A DNA stretch of 64,000 bases, from contig NW_005179250.1 in NCBI RefSeq assembly GCF_000350225.1, positions 327,811-391,810 on the forward strand, written 5' to 3'. This document shows positions 40,441 through 51,188 of the stretch, piece after piece. Both the position numbers and the translations under genes were made by a program. The notes under the pieces are model-generated. The model did no database searches, had not been told where the DNA came from, and worked only from the letters and a program-made list of their open reading frames with translations. The first letter of the stretch is position 1. Each line of letters starts with the position of its first letter. The stretch is from Chondrus crispus (Eukaryota > Rhodophyta > Florideophyceae > Gigartinales > Gigartinaceae).

Positions 40441-42339
40441 TCCGTTCTCGGATTATTACCCGTTTGGGGTGACGTCTGGTTATTGACGTCATCCTGAAGC
40501 TTTTGGATAATAAAATGAATCACCTGCGTATCCCTCGTTACCTTCACTTTCCTCTGCTTTTTTTGTATGCGTCCCGCCTCTGCGGTCGCATCCCCATTCT
40601 GCAATTCCCTTCTCTTTTTTTCTGGTCACATTTCCCTCCTCTTTCTCACACATTCTCCTTCTGCCATCCTCCTATCACAGCATGCGTCTCCCATTTTCCT
40701 CCTCATTCTCCCAAATTTCCCTTTTTGGGTGAGGCTGTCCTCACACGGTTCTCATAAAAAATATAGTATGGTCGACGCCGTACAAGCGACGTCATCCCTC
40801 AACTGTTATCGCGACGCCACTGTAGACGTCCGTTATCATGGTCAACAAAGTGGTAGGGGGGGTTTTGAGGTTCACGAATAATATGGTTCGTTATCAACCT
40901 GCCTGACCCGTTCGGTCGCGCTCGCTTGAGTCGATTATTTCTGACACCGGGTTCTACTGTACGGTCCCCGTACTGCCAAACGATAGCGTTGCTTCTCAAT
41001 GCCCATGGAAAGTTACACCCTCATTGCAGTTTCAGATGAGTCGCCCGTTTCCATTTTTTCATTTGCACAACCTGGCGAGATCGTCCCGAGCTTGTCACCA
41101 TGCGTAATCAATTCAGTCATAGCAGCGGTCCCGTCTACGATTCTTGTCAAAGCAGACCTGTCGAATTCCTCTCCTCCTTTGTTTGCGTGTGCTGAAAGTG
41201 AACTGTTGCGTGCGAATTCCCCTCTGTTCTCCGCATATCAATGTTCTCTCCCTTCCCCTGTTCCTGGTGTACGTTGGGAACCGGAAACCATCCTGCAAAT
41301 GAACGCGAGGCTTACTGCTTCCTTCAAATGGAAATTCGCGATCCACAACTGAAGGGGTGTTTTGCACATGATTCTCACGATCCGTGGAGACCACCTTTAC
41401 AGACTGTCGTCGACAGCCGAACGTGCGACATTACGTTCTCTTTTTTTTTCTTCGCCCCGTTAGATCCCTCGAAACGATTCGTGTCGATTTCCCCGTGCAG
41501 TAGTTGCGGACTCCGGCAACTCGTCATTTGTCGCCTGAGGCCTGCTTAGTCGTGCAATAAAAATATTAATAGAGGGGGGGGTGATGGCGGGGTGTGGGGA
41601 CAAGAACCTCATTCTTTCCCTCGTTCGGTTGTCGTGCGACCGAGGCCACTCGTGTCCACGAAACGTTAACAGAAATCTGTGGCCATTGTTCTAATCTCCC
41701 TCGCGTCGACACTGCAACAATAAAAAGATTCATAAAGGGCGTCGGAGCTCGTATCACTTCATGACATTCCTGTCTTTGACGAATACGATCTTCTTCGTAC
41801 GAGGTGCCACGAAGTGTGACCTTCTCGAAGGGGTTCTGCTCTCGCGCAGGCTTTAGAGCCTACAGTACCAAATCGTCGATACTTGATAAAGTCCTTGCGA
41901 GGGTTACTGGCCATTTGCACACCGTCCTCGTTTTCGGTAGTCGTGTCCGCCTTCCTCACGGGTCCACGAAACGTTTGTCCTTCTACACGCGAGCCATCGT
42001 TTCCCTTCGGCGAGCGCCGTCCTGCTCTCGCGATCGGATGCTGTACTTTGATGTGTGTCTTATCGCTGGTTCCTGCTCATCCCCAGAAGGAAAAAATAGT
42101 AATAAAGGGAGTCGCGACGGAATTAAAATTGGGTACAAGGTCGACGGGCATCCTTCACGATTTCCAACACGTCTTTCCGCGACGCGGATCGTACTGTCAG
42201 CTTTGTACCCCTCGGGCCTTTCTCTTGATCGTCCTTCGCGCACCTCGGAGAGTCATCCCTCTCGTTCCGGGTCCCGGTTGAGCCCCCTCTTGATCGTAAC
42301 ATGTCGGCTGACCGGCGTCCGTAGTGTGAGGTGGGGTGG
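40441..42339. other. No gene recognised; should be family 3 interior but no pol found
   Basis: The minus strand was searched for integrase, chromodomain or reverse transcriptase motifs and none was found. A 117-codon frame at 40999-41352 (+) has no known motif. Long T/C runs occur. The element is truncated here or differs from the others. Confidence 0.4.
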
Positions 42340-42968
42340 TGTAGTGCACTGACCCACCTTTTCCTTTTCCCAGGGGACACCTGTCCCCGGCCAGCACGAC
42401 TCCTTCTCCGGGACACACGTGTACCGCGCGCCACGTGTAACCAGGCGTCAAGGCTCCTGTGTCCAGGTGTCACCCCTCACGTGTAGTGGTTGTCAGACCT
42501 CCCCAAGGGGAGTTTCTCCGGTCGTCGCTGCCGTCGTTTTAATTTAGTTTCTTTTAGTTTAATTAATTATAGCTCCGACGTCGGCTAGTATATAGCCGAC
42601 GTCCGACCCTAAGTAAATCCTCACGAAGCTTTGGGTCTACAACTCGGGTTTCTGGAACGGAGTCGTAGCCTCGCGTCGGTCCCCGTCCCACGACGGTACC
42701 CTGCGAGCCATCTGCGTCCCGATTCCCTCCTGTCTCTACCGCGCGCGTCGTCCCGCCACTCCCGGCTCTCCGCGCGACAGCTGTCCCTACAGCTCCGCCC
42801 CTCCTGGGCTCTGTTCTGCCTCTTTTTCCCTTACTTTCCCCACTGCGCTTCGCGCCCGGCCCCGTACCGGTCCCTTACGGGTGGTCTCCCGATAACCCCT
42901 TACACGCGCCCCCGAACGCGCGCGCTCTGCCAGAGGGGGATCCCACCCTTCCCCCTCAGTACACGACA
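42340..42968 (+). repeat. 5' LTR of element 2
   Basis: 629 bp, same length as 53823-54451. A TATA-like AGTATATAGCC lies at about 42588-42598. Confidence 0.93.
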
Positions 42969-42971
42969 TTT

Positions 42972-42986
42972 TGGTCTCCCGACCTA
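42972..42986 (+). other. Putative primer-binding site of element 2
   Basis: TGGTCTCCCGACCTA starts three bases after the LTR, the same offset as in element 1. The tRNA is not identified. Confidence 0.5.
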
Positions 42987-43074
42987 GACGTCTACGGAGT
43001 GTCCCTTATCCCTTACCGTTTTTGGTCCTAGGTGTTCTATATCTGTTTCAACAGGTTTAGACAAGCTCAAGGCT

Positions 43075-45252
43075 ATGGTATCCGGGTCCGATTCGTCCCG
43101 TGAGACCCGTCCTCGAGACGTGCCTCCGCCAGTTGCGGCGTGGATCACTCGGAGTTGTCGCGAGACTCTCCGAGAAGCGGAAAGATTCACGCTCAATACT
43201 GTAGCGGAGAAGCTCGCAGCGCAACCGTCGGCGCTGCGAGAAAACCTCAAGACTTTTATTGAGGAAACTATCGCGGCCCAAGCCGAGGTACAAGCCGCGC
43301 GAGAGCGCGATCGCCTAACCGCCCTGGAAGGCGTGCTCACCAAGGCCTGGCAGGCGGACATAGCTGCCAGCGCCAAGGAGGCTGCCATCCTGCGTAAGCA
43401 AGAGGAGACCGCCACGGCGGAGGACCTCAAGGCCCTCCGTCGAGAAATTGCCATCTTGAAGACGCAAACATCAGCCTTCGCTGCTGGAATCCCTTCGACT
43501 ACAGTCGGAGTAGCGACTCTCCCTCCCGCTGAGGGATTGCCCCCGTTGAATAAGAGCCTGTTCTTTTCCAACGTGACAACGCCGGCGCTGCAAGCCGCGG
43601 GGATACTGGTCCCCTCCATGGAGACCGCACCCCAATTCTCCACCAATCCGCAGGCGTCGCGAACTGCGGCAGGAGCCTCCCGCGAGGGAGCCTCCGCCGG
43701 ATTTATCCACCTTGAAGATGATTTACCTTCCCAGGATTTACGGGGGGGGAACCCCGATCAAGGGGGAAGCTCAGACGACGAGGGGAGTGGACGACGAAAA
43801 AAGTCCAAACCCAGTCGGAAAGAGCGGAAGGCGAACCGTCGCAAAGGAAGAAAGGATGGATACCCCCCGGACGGGTACTCGAGCCCGTCCTCGTCATCCT
43901 CCTCTGACTCGGAGACCGATTCCGAGTCAGAGTCCCTTACGGCCCCAAAGCCGACGTTCGGCCCCAAACAGAAAAAGGTTTCTGTCTGGAAGTCGACGAA
44001 CCACCGGTTCAGAGGTGTGTGTAACTACCGAGTCTACCGCCTCGTGGATACCAACCCAACCCTGGACGACCGGGTCTACGCTACCGCCCGTAAGAGGGTG
44101 CAGTACCTCCTCGTGGTCATGGGGGATTACAAATTCAGCGGGGTAGATCTTATCAGGGTCATCAGTTTCTTGGCTCGCTGCAAGGAAAAATTTGACAACG
44201 CCAATATGACCGAGGCGATGGCCCTGATGGCCCTACCCCATCTTCTGGCTCCGCTTGCTAAGGAAGCGTATGAGTCCCACCGGGGACTGCACCGCAAATC
44301 TCAGGGGATCGCGAGCTGGGCCGCCGCCGTCAATTGGCTGTTACGCACGTATGCGACGAACCTCGAGATCGAGCGGGCTCTCACGGCATTGAGGGAGCTA
44401 CGCCAGAAGCCGGGCGAATTGGAAACCGAGTACGGTACTCGAATGTCCACCGCCCTGGGGAGGTGCGGGGACGTGCACTCAGCATACGAGAGGACGACAC
44501 TCTTCATCGAGGGGCTCACCCCCGCGATCAAGCCGCTGGTGTTACAAGCTCGCGAGGATCGACCGCGATCCTCGTTGGAGGATACCGTCGCCCACGCGCG
44601 TTCGCACGGAGACGCCTTCCCGGCCCAGCACGGGTCTGGGCGCCGCGTGGAGTTCGGGAAGCACCGCCCGGTTAAACAGGTTCTCGCTGCCCTGGATGGC
44701 GCCCCGTCGACGTCGACCGGCCCCCCTCCCAGTTTTCAAATGGCCCAGGGAGCTGAAAACTACCTCGCTGCCGAAGGTGACCTCACCAGGGAGGCTCCTT
44801 CCCTCCCGACGGAAGAATCCTCCTTCAACGACGGAGACTCGCTGTTTTACGGCGATCGGCGCAAGCCGTACCAACCCGCTCGAGAGCCCGCCGAGGGCTT
44901 TCGCGGACTTCCACCGGGGAAAACGTCCCGTAATTACCAGAAGGATCCGCGAGGGCCTCCGTCCCCGCAGATCATCTGCTTCACCTGTTATCGGGTCGGG
45001 GACCACATCTCCCCCGACTGCGAGATGAAGGTGAAGGATGCATCCCTCGTACCCTACCAGTACGAGAAGTTGACCGCGGCCCAAAAGAGCCGAGTGCCTC
45101 CGGAGGCGTACCTCCGAGCCGTCGCCCTCCTCAGTTACGAGGCGAACCGGGTCATGAACCATGAAGCCGTCGCCGGCCCGCCGCCGCGTGCGGGTACCGG
45201 GACGAGGACCCCTCCGCCCCCCGGGGAAGCTCTTTCTCCTCCAAAAAACTAG
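43075..45252 (+). CDS. Element 2 gag polyprotein
   Basis: 725 codons. Residues about 25-160 form a helical, Ala/Glu/Lys-rich region that could be a coiled coil. An acidic-basic linker (DSSDSE-type and KKSKPSRKERKANRRKGRKD) follows. The capsid domain spans about residues 305-500 (RVYRLVDTNP, ISFLARCKEKF, NWLLRTYATN, LFIEGLTPAIKPL) and parallels element 1 gag. The zinc knuckle at about residue 635 reads CFTCYRVGDHISPDC, a CX2CX5HX4C form with one extra residue. The ORF ends PPKN-TAG inside a -1 frameshift signal. Confidence 0.9.
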   Translation: MVSGSDSSRETRPRDVPPPVAAWITRSCRETLREAERFTLNTVAEKLAAQPSALRENLKTFIEETIAAQAEVQAARERDRLTALEGVLTKAWQADIAASAKEAAILRKQEETATAEDLKALRREIAILKTQTSAFAAGIPSTTVGVATLPPAEGLPPLNKSLFFSNVTTPALQAAGILVPSMETAPQFSTNPQASRTAAGASREGASAGFIHLEDDLPSQDLRGGNPDQGGSSDDEGSGRRKKSKPSRKERKANRRKGRKDGYPPDGYSSPSSSSSSDSETDSESESLTAPKPTFGPKQKKVSVWKSTNHRFRGVCNYRVYRLVDTNPTLDDRVYATARKRVQYLLVVMGDYKFSGVDLIRVISFLARCKEKFDNANMTEAMALMALPHLLAPLAKEAYESHRGLHRKSQGIASWAAAVNWLLRTYATNLEIERALTALRELRQKPGELETEYGTRMSTALGRCGDVHSAYERTTLFIEGLTPAIKPLVLQAREDRPRSSLEDTVAHARSHGDAFPAQHGSGRRVEFGKHRPVKQVLAALDGAPSTSTGPPPSFQMAQGAENYLAAEGDLTREAPSLPTEESSFNDGDSLFYGDRRKPYQPAREPAEGFRGLPPGKTSRNYQKDPRGPPSPQIICFTCYRVGDHISPDCEMKVKDASLVPYQYEKLTAAQKSRVPPEAYLRAVALLSYEANRVMNHEAVAGPPPRAGTGTRTPPPPGEALSPPKN

Positions 45253-45279
45253 GAGAACCTCAGCCTGCAGCCGCTGAGG
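45243..45279 (+). promoter_or_regulatory. -1 ribosomal frameshift signal at the gag/protease junction
   Basis: A slippery heptamer A AAA AAC (45243-45249) is in the exact gag phase (CCA AAA AAC TAG). It is followed by an 8-base spacer (45250-45257) that includes the stop codon, then a stem-loop with arms CCTCAGC (45258-45264) and GCTGAGG (45273-45279) and an 8-base loop. A -1 slip enters the open protease frame (AAA CTA GGA...). Heptamer, spacer length and stem together match the classical retroviral form. Confidence 0.8.
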
Positions 45280-46283
45280 TGGACACGGGCACGTCCCCGG
45301 ATCTGTCGCCCAAGGAGGCGGAATCGTCCACACCTCCCGAGACGGAGAAGCGGTACCGGATACTCGGCCGCAAACACACTGAGCTATCCCAGGGAGACCC
45401 CAACCCCGAAGGGCTCGGTATCTTACGCCGACCTTGGCGGAAAATCACCCCCCCGCCTGCAAGGGGTGTTAGCCATCCCGAGACAGTGCTCGCGCTGTCT
45501 CGGCGGAATTACAAGGTCTACGCAGACCTTGGATTATCCCCGTCGATATTGGTGCGCCAGCTCACAATATTACATACAGGGGCTGGCTCCAATTTCGTAC
45601 GGGCCGACACGCTTCCCTCCGGATGGGAGGCGCTGATTATTCCGGGTGAAATCCCGACGATCGCGGACGCCAATGGGAGACCATTGCGTACGAGCGGCCA
45701 AATCCCCCTCGTGGTGCGGTTAGGTGACCGTACCATGAGGTGTACCTTCATCGTCTGTGAGCGATTAGCCGCCCCCGTGATACTGGGGTGCGACTTTAAC
45801 GACAATTTCGTCGAAGCCATCTACCCCCGGCGGAAGGAGGTGGAACTGGACGATGGTACTAAGACTCCCATCGTCCGGAAGCCGGCGTCTCGGGTCGCGA
45901 ACGCCCCTCCCCTCCCGACAGAGCAAGAGTATGCCCCCGCCGCTGGGCGGACTTCCCGAAGGCTCAAGGTGTCGCGCGCCGTGGAGATCCCGGCTGGCAC
46001 CCAGACTTGGGTATACGTCACAAGTGGACGGGCCGGACTCTCGGTCCTCGAGGCGAACCCGCAGTTATATGCGAAGCATCGGATCTCCCTTTCCAACGGG
46101 GTGGTGCACATCACCCCGTTGCAAGAGTTCAAGGTCCTCATGGCGAACTTCTCGACCGCCAACAAGAGGTTGTCGAAGAACCAAGTCGGTGGCTTCGTCA
46201 CTCCCCATCCGCGGGCGATGATGCGCACGGCGATGCCGTTGGACGCGGTCCTAGCCGCGGAATTCTCCGAGAGGAGCCCCCCT
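45253..46283 (+). pseudogene. Element 2 protease, active-site Asp replaced by His
   Basis: Reached by a -1 shift from gag. The first conserved block reads TILHTGAGSNFVRAD. In the family it is LDTGAGSN, so the catalytic Asp codon is CAT (His) here. The matching hydrophobic-Gly motif (PVILGCDFNDNF) is present. The connector to pol ends near 46265 (LDAVLAAEFSER). Conservation then moves to frame 2 at a C CCC CCT heptamer (46277-46283). An Asp-to-His change should abolish proteolysis unless supplied by another copy. Confidence 0.8.
46277..46283 (+). other. Possible second -1 slip site (C CCC CCT) at the protease/pol junction
   Basis: In the protease frame the codons are AGC CCC CCT, so C CCC CCT has the X XXY YYZ form. 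A -1 slip gives the pol frame (PPSTGREAPSW). A one-base indel in the run of six C is the simpler alternative, because in element 1 protease and pol appear to have shared one frame. Confidence 0.35.
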
Positions 46284-49200
46284 CTACAGGGCGAGAGGCC
46301 CCCTCGTGGAGCCCTCCCCCAAGCGGACCATCCCCTCCGTCGGAGTCGGTTCCCCTCGACCACCTGCCGGCGCAAGTGCGAGGGCAGGTCCGCACCATGC
46401 TCGCGCCCTACGTCGAAATGTGGCATGGAAACTTGGGCGAGGTTCGAGCGACAGAGCATCGCATCGAACTCACCCCCGGCGCCAAGCCGTTTCGATGTCA
46501 GCCCTATCGAGATGGTCCCCGCGCCCGGGAGGCGGAACAAGCCTCGGTTGACGAGATGTTAGCCGGCGGGGTAATTTCCCGGTCCAAGTCCGAATGGGCG
46601 TCCCCCGTCGTGCTCATCCCCAAGTCAGATGGGAGCCTCCGTTTCTGCATCGATTATCGACGGCTGAACGCGTTGACCGTGCGAGATACGTACCCCATCC
46701 CTCGCATGGACGAGTGTCTTGACACACTCGGGGAAGCCAAGGTCTTTTCTACCCTTGATTGTAACTCCGGGTACTGGCAAATTCCAGTCGCCAAGGAGGA
46801 TCGACAGAAGACCACGTTTACGTGCCACGCCGGGACGTATCAATTCAACTGTATGCCCTTCGGGTTGATGAACGCCCCGGCCACCTTTCAACGTATGCTG
46901 GATATCCTCCTCTCAGGCTATCGCTGGAAGAGCTGCCTCATCTACCTGGATGATATCATAATCTTCTCCAAGGACTATGACACGCACCTCAAGGATGTGG
47001 ACGTAATACTCCGTGCTCTGCAGCAGGAGGGATTATCACTTAAACTTAACAAGTGCAAGTTTTTCCAGGACTCTGTCGAGTACCTGGGACATATCATCCG
47101 ACCGGGCGAACTCGAAGTCCACCCGAAGAATGTGAAAGCACTCGCAGAAGCGACTCAACCACGGATCCAGACCGAGCTGCGCTCGTTCTTGGGAATGTGT
47201 AATGTCTACCGACGTTTCGTCGAACATTTCGCCAAGATAGCGGCGCCCCTTACGGCTATGCTCCGAAAAGGAGAACCGGATGTCCTCCCCGATCTGGATG
47301 AAAAGCAGACCACGGCCTTCCAGACACTGAAGGAATGCTTAATTTCGCCTCCGGTCTTAAAACTCCCACGACTGGGGCGCCCCTACTCACTGGACACGGA
47401 TGCGTCAGACGCTCAGTTGGGCTGCACACTACTGCAGACCCACGAGGATGGACACCGATACCCTGTCGGATATTGGTCACGCACGCTTTCGTCAGCGGAA
47501 CGCAACGACTCGACAACCGAGAAGGAATGCCTCGCCATCGTATGGGCGGTACAGACGCTCCGCCCGTACCTGGAAAGGGAGCGGTTCACGGTCAACACCG
47601 ACCACCACTCCCTGCGGTGGCTGATGAACCTCGCCGATGCCAGTGGCCGACTGGCCCGGTGGCGCTTGCGCCTTGCCGAATATGACTTCGACGTAACTTA
47701 CGTGAAGGGAATCAAGAACTGCCTCGCCGATGCGCTGAGTCGTATCAAATCTACGGGAGGCACGACTATCCCGATCGACGAAGAAATTCCTTGCTACACC
47801 GTCATGAATTTCGACGATGAGCCTCAGCATCAAGAGGAGACCTACAACACCACCGACGTCGAAATTTCCGCGGGCTGCTACGCGCTGGACCCTCCGGCTT
47901 CGATGGCCGCGATAACCCACGAAGACTTCTCTCGTGAACAGCACTCTAATCCATTTTGTAAGGAGGTGACTTCCCGTCTTGAGAAGGGGGAGGGGTTCGC
48001 TGAATTGCGCCGGTCCCGATTCTTCGTGAATCAGGAAGGGCTGGTCTGCCGGAAAGCCCACCTCGACGGTGTGGAACAGATCGTAGTACCCACAACCCTC
48101 CGGGAAAGGTTGCTGTACTTGTCGCATTATCCCGCCACCTCCGGCCATCCGGGAGGCAGGCGATTGTTCTATACGCTAAGACAGCGGTTTTATTGGCCAA
48201 GCATGTCGGTGGACTCCTACTCGACCGTAAGGTTATGTCCGGACTGCGCCAAGGCACGCATCAAGCTGCGGAAGCAAAACTCTGAGTTGAAGCCATTTCC
48301 TCCGTCAGGGCCCCTGGAGTACATCGCCATCGACATTCTCGGCGAGCTCCCCCGTACACCAAGAGGAAACCGTTACCTCTTGGTGATGACGGACAGATAC
48401 TCCAAGCTGACCAGGACGGTCCCGCTCAAGAGGATTACCGCTGAAACGGTTGTGCAAGCGTTCATTTCCCACTGGGTGTTCGTATACGGCGCCCCAGTGA
48501 AACTTCTCTCCGATAACGGAGGACAATTCACCTCGAGGTTTTTCCTCGCCGTGTGCAAGATACTCTCAATTGAGAGCGTGTTCACCACAGCATATCACCC
48601 CCAAACGAATGGGCAGGTGGAAAGATTCAACCGGACGTTGGTATCCACCCTCCGGCATTACCTCGCCGATAATCAACGTGACTGGGATCAGTACACGGAT
48701 GCGCTGACGTACGGCTATAATTGCACGGCGAACAGGATGATCGGTATGCGGCCGTTCGACCTGGTATTATCCTGGACCCCGAGTCCGTTATCCCTGCAAC
48801 AAACGCCGCTGTTGGACCCATTCGCCTCAAGGGCGCAGTTCAAGATCCGCTACCTAGCGAGGCTCCGCAGCCTGATGTCGACCGCCAGCCTCAACTTGCT
48901 GGCCGGACAGGAGCGGTATAAGAACTATTTCGATAATCGGATACCCCACCCCACCCCGGACTATCGGGTGGGGGATCAGGTACTCGTGAACCGCGAGGCT
49001 GCGCTACGCTCCGAGGAGAAAACGGACAAGGACCGGGTTAACAATAAGCTCGCACCGCGAACCGAGGGACCCTTCCCTGTCGTACAGGTTGACGACCACA
49101 CCGTCACCATCTTACGGGGGACGGGACTGAAGGAACGGCTCTCTCGCGACCGGGTCGTCAGGTCTTCCCCGCTTCGTAGCAACGTGACAGACCCCCGGCT

Positions 49201-49918
49201 GGGACCAGGGTCCTCAAACGGGGAAGACGAAAACCTCCCCGACGCGACCCCTTCGGAAGGGACCCCCGCGACACCGGCGCTCGCAAGGCCGCGGCCGCCG
49301 GGGCTGATGGACGCCGTCATCGGCAGAGGAACCGAGGACGCCCTCACACGTCTCGCTGGGTTCCGCTCTCGAATCGAGGCGAACCGCCCCGAAACAGCGA
49401 ACCACCCCCCGCCGCCGGACTCAAGACCCCTAACGAGGGACACGCGTCCCGTTACGCCCTCGCAAACGGCGAGGGAACCCCACGAGCCAACAGTGGACCC
49501 TACGGAACCACCCGCGCCCCGCGGCGACAGGGCCTCCGCCCCCCCGGCGACCGATCCCGCTCACCGCGCGTTCATCTCGTCGGGCGCGGCGCACCTGGCC
49601 GCGAGGTGCACGTTCCGACCCGACGCCTTCCGCGTACCTCTACGCGTGCCTTCGGGGCAGGCCCTCCCTCCTGCTTCCTCTGCGGGAGACCCCACCGACA
49701 TCTACGTCGTGCAATCGCTAACCGGGCACGGGCCGGGAGATGACGGGCTCCCCCTGTTTCGCGTACGTTGGTACGGGTACAGCGACGCCGAGTCGACCTG
49801 GGAGCCCGCCCGTCATATCGACTACAACACGGTCGCGCGATATTGCCGAAGGGAGCGGGTACCAATCCCCGACCGCGCTCTATGGGGGCATCCCGGCAGC
49901 GTGGGAATCGGGAATTAG
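46284..49918 (+). CDS. Element 2 pol: reverse transcriptase, RNase H, integrase, chromodomain
   Basis: An open frame from 46007 to 49918; conserved protein starts near 46284. The connector RATEHRIELTPGAKPFRCQP leads into reverse transcriptase with WASPVVLIPKSDG, FGLMNAPATFQR and YLDD (about 46942). RNase H has LDTDASDAQLG and TDHHSLRW. Integrase has HHCC (SHYPATSGHPGG, CPDCAK), then Asp in IDILGELP, Asp in LSDNGGQF and Glu in QVERFNR. After a GPF-like EGPFPVVQV comes a Pro-rich linker and a chromodomain (FRVRWYGYSDAESTWEPARH). No stop interrupts the frame. It closely parallels element 1 pol. Confidence 0.92.
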
Positions 49919-50433
49919 AGGGATGGATCGCGCCCCAGCACCTCGGTTGAGGTACGATAGCCTACTATGGAGCCTCTGGAAACACGCGACGCGTCGACGC
50001 GGACCGCCGCCGGACGCCCTAGCCAATCAACGCCGCCCACCTGTCGTATTTGATTTTTTTTGATTTTTTGGGAATGGTTTGATTTTTCATTTTTTGGTTG
50101 GGGAGGCCCACTCCTGGGCGAGAACAGACACCGACCCGTCCCTTCCGGGAGCGGTTGACGGTGTCTCGCCCTGCAGTACAGTAGTCGCTCCCTCTCCCCA
50201 CGCCCTCGCGGGTCACCACCCCCTGCGGAGGGAGAGAAAGACGCTCCCCTCCCACGTCAAGCAACTGTGGTATCCACCCCGGTCTCACGCGTCCGTCGGC
50301 AACGATCCGCTCCCGCCTCAGGACCGAGCCACCAGCCCGACATGTGCGTCGTTCCGTTCGCGCGCTTTGCCGCGTCCTCTCCCCGTACGGGACCATCTCG
50401 TACGCGGCGACCGCGACCGCTATGCCCTTCAGC
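49919..50433. other. Spacer after pol, no gene seen
   Basis: Contains T-rich runs (50050-50100) and GC-rich DNA. No conserved frame. Confidence 0.4.
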
Positions 50434-50590
50434 ATAGCATGTCCCGGGCCCCTACCCGCACGGGAGAGGCGAAAAATTGGTACACGCTTTGACGAAGTCC
50501 TTGCCCACGTTATAGCGTGTCCCGGGCCTCGACCCGCACGGGGGGAGAAGAAAAAGTGGTGCTCGCTTGAAGAAGACGCTGTCTTCGTGA
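50434..50590. repeat. Two 78-bp tandem units
   Basis: ATAGCATGTCCCGGGCC at 50434 and ATAGCGTGTCCCGGGCC at 50512, each followed by an A-rich then GCTT-GA-GAAG end, offset by 78 bases. Confidence 0.8.
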
Positions 50591-50668
50591 GGGAACCCAG
50601 AACCACTCCCCCGTCTACCGGTGGCACCCTCTACGAAGTGCCGCCCGAAACGGGTGATTCGTACCCCC

Positions 50669-51188
50669 GACTTCGTGTCGTTTTATTCCCTCGCCCTCGA
50701 CGAGAATTACCTTCCGCGCTGCGCAGTCGCTGACGGCCCGCCCTCACCGCCGCGCGCTGCGACCCTACATCCGACTTCGTGTCGTTTTATTCCCTCGCCA
50801 TCGACGAGAATTACCTTCCGCGCTGCGCAGTCGCTGACGGCCCGCCCTCACCGCCGCGCGCTGCGACCCTACTTCCGACTTCGTGTCGTTTTATTCCCTC
50901 GCCATCGACGAGAATTACCTTCCGCACTGCGCTGTCGCTGACGGTCCGCCCTCACCGCCGCGCGCCGCGACCCTACTTCCGACTTCGTGTCGTTATATTC
51001 CCTCGACTCAACGAGGACTACCTCCCGCACTGTGCTGTTCGCTGACGGCCCGCCGTCACCGCCACGCGCCGCGGCCCTACTTCCGACTTCATTTTGCATA
51101 CTCCCTCGCCTTGGGCGAGACTACCTGCCGCACCGCGATAATCGCCGATCGTCTCCGGCACGCTGCTACGCGCGGTAACACTGACCTT
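50669..51188. repeat. Five tandem 104-bp units ending at the antisense ORF stop
   Basis: Units begin GACTTCGTGTCGTTTTATTC at 50669, 50773 and 50877, then with growing divergence at 50981 and 51085: exactly 104 bases each. The last unit ends at 51188, inside the stop codon of the antisense ORF (51187-51189). Confidence 0.92.

Noticed and set aside
50669..51188. CRISPR array
   Set aside because: The 104-bp units are contiguous with no unique spacers, and the setting is a eukaryotic retrotransposon.
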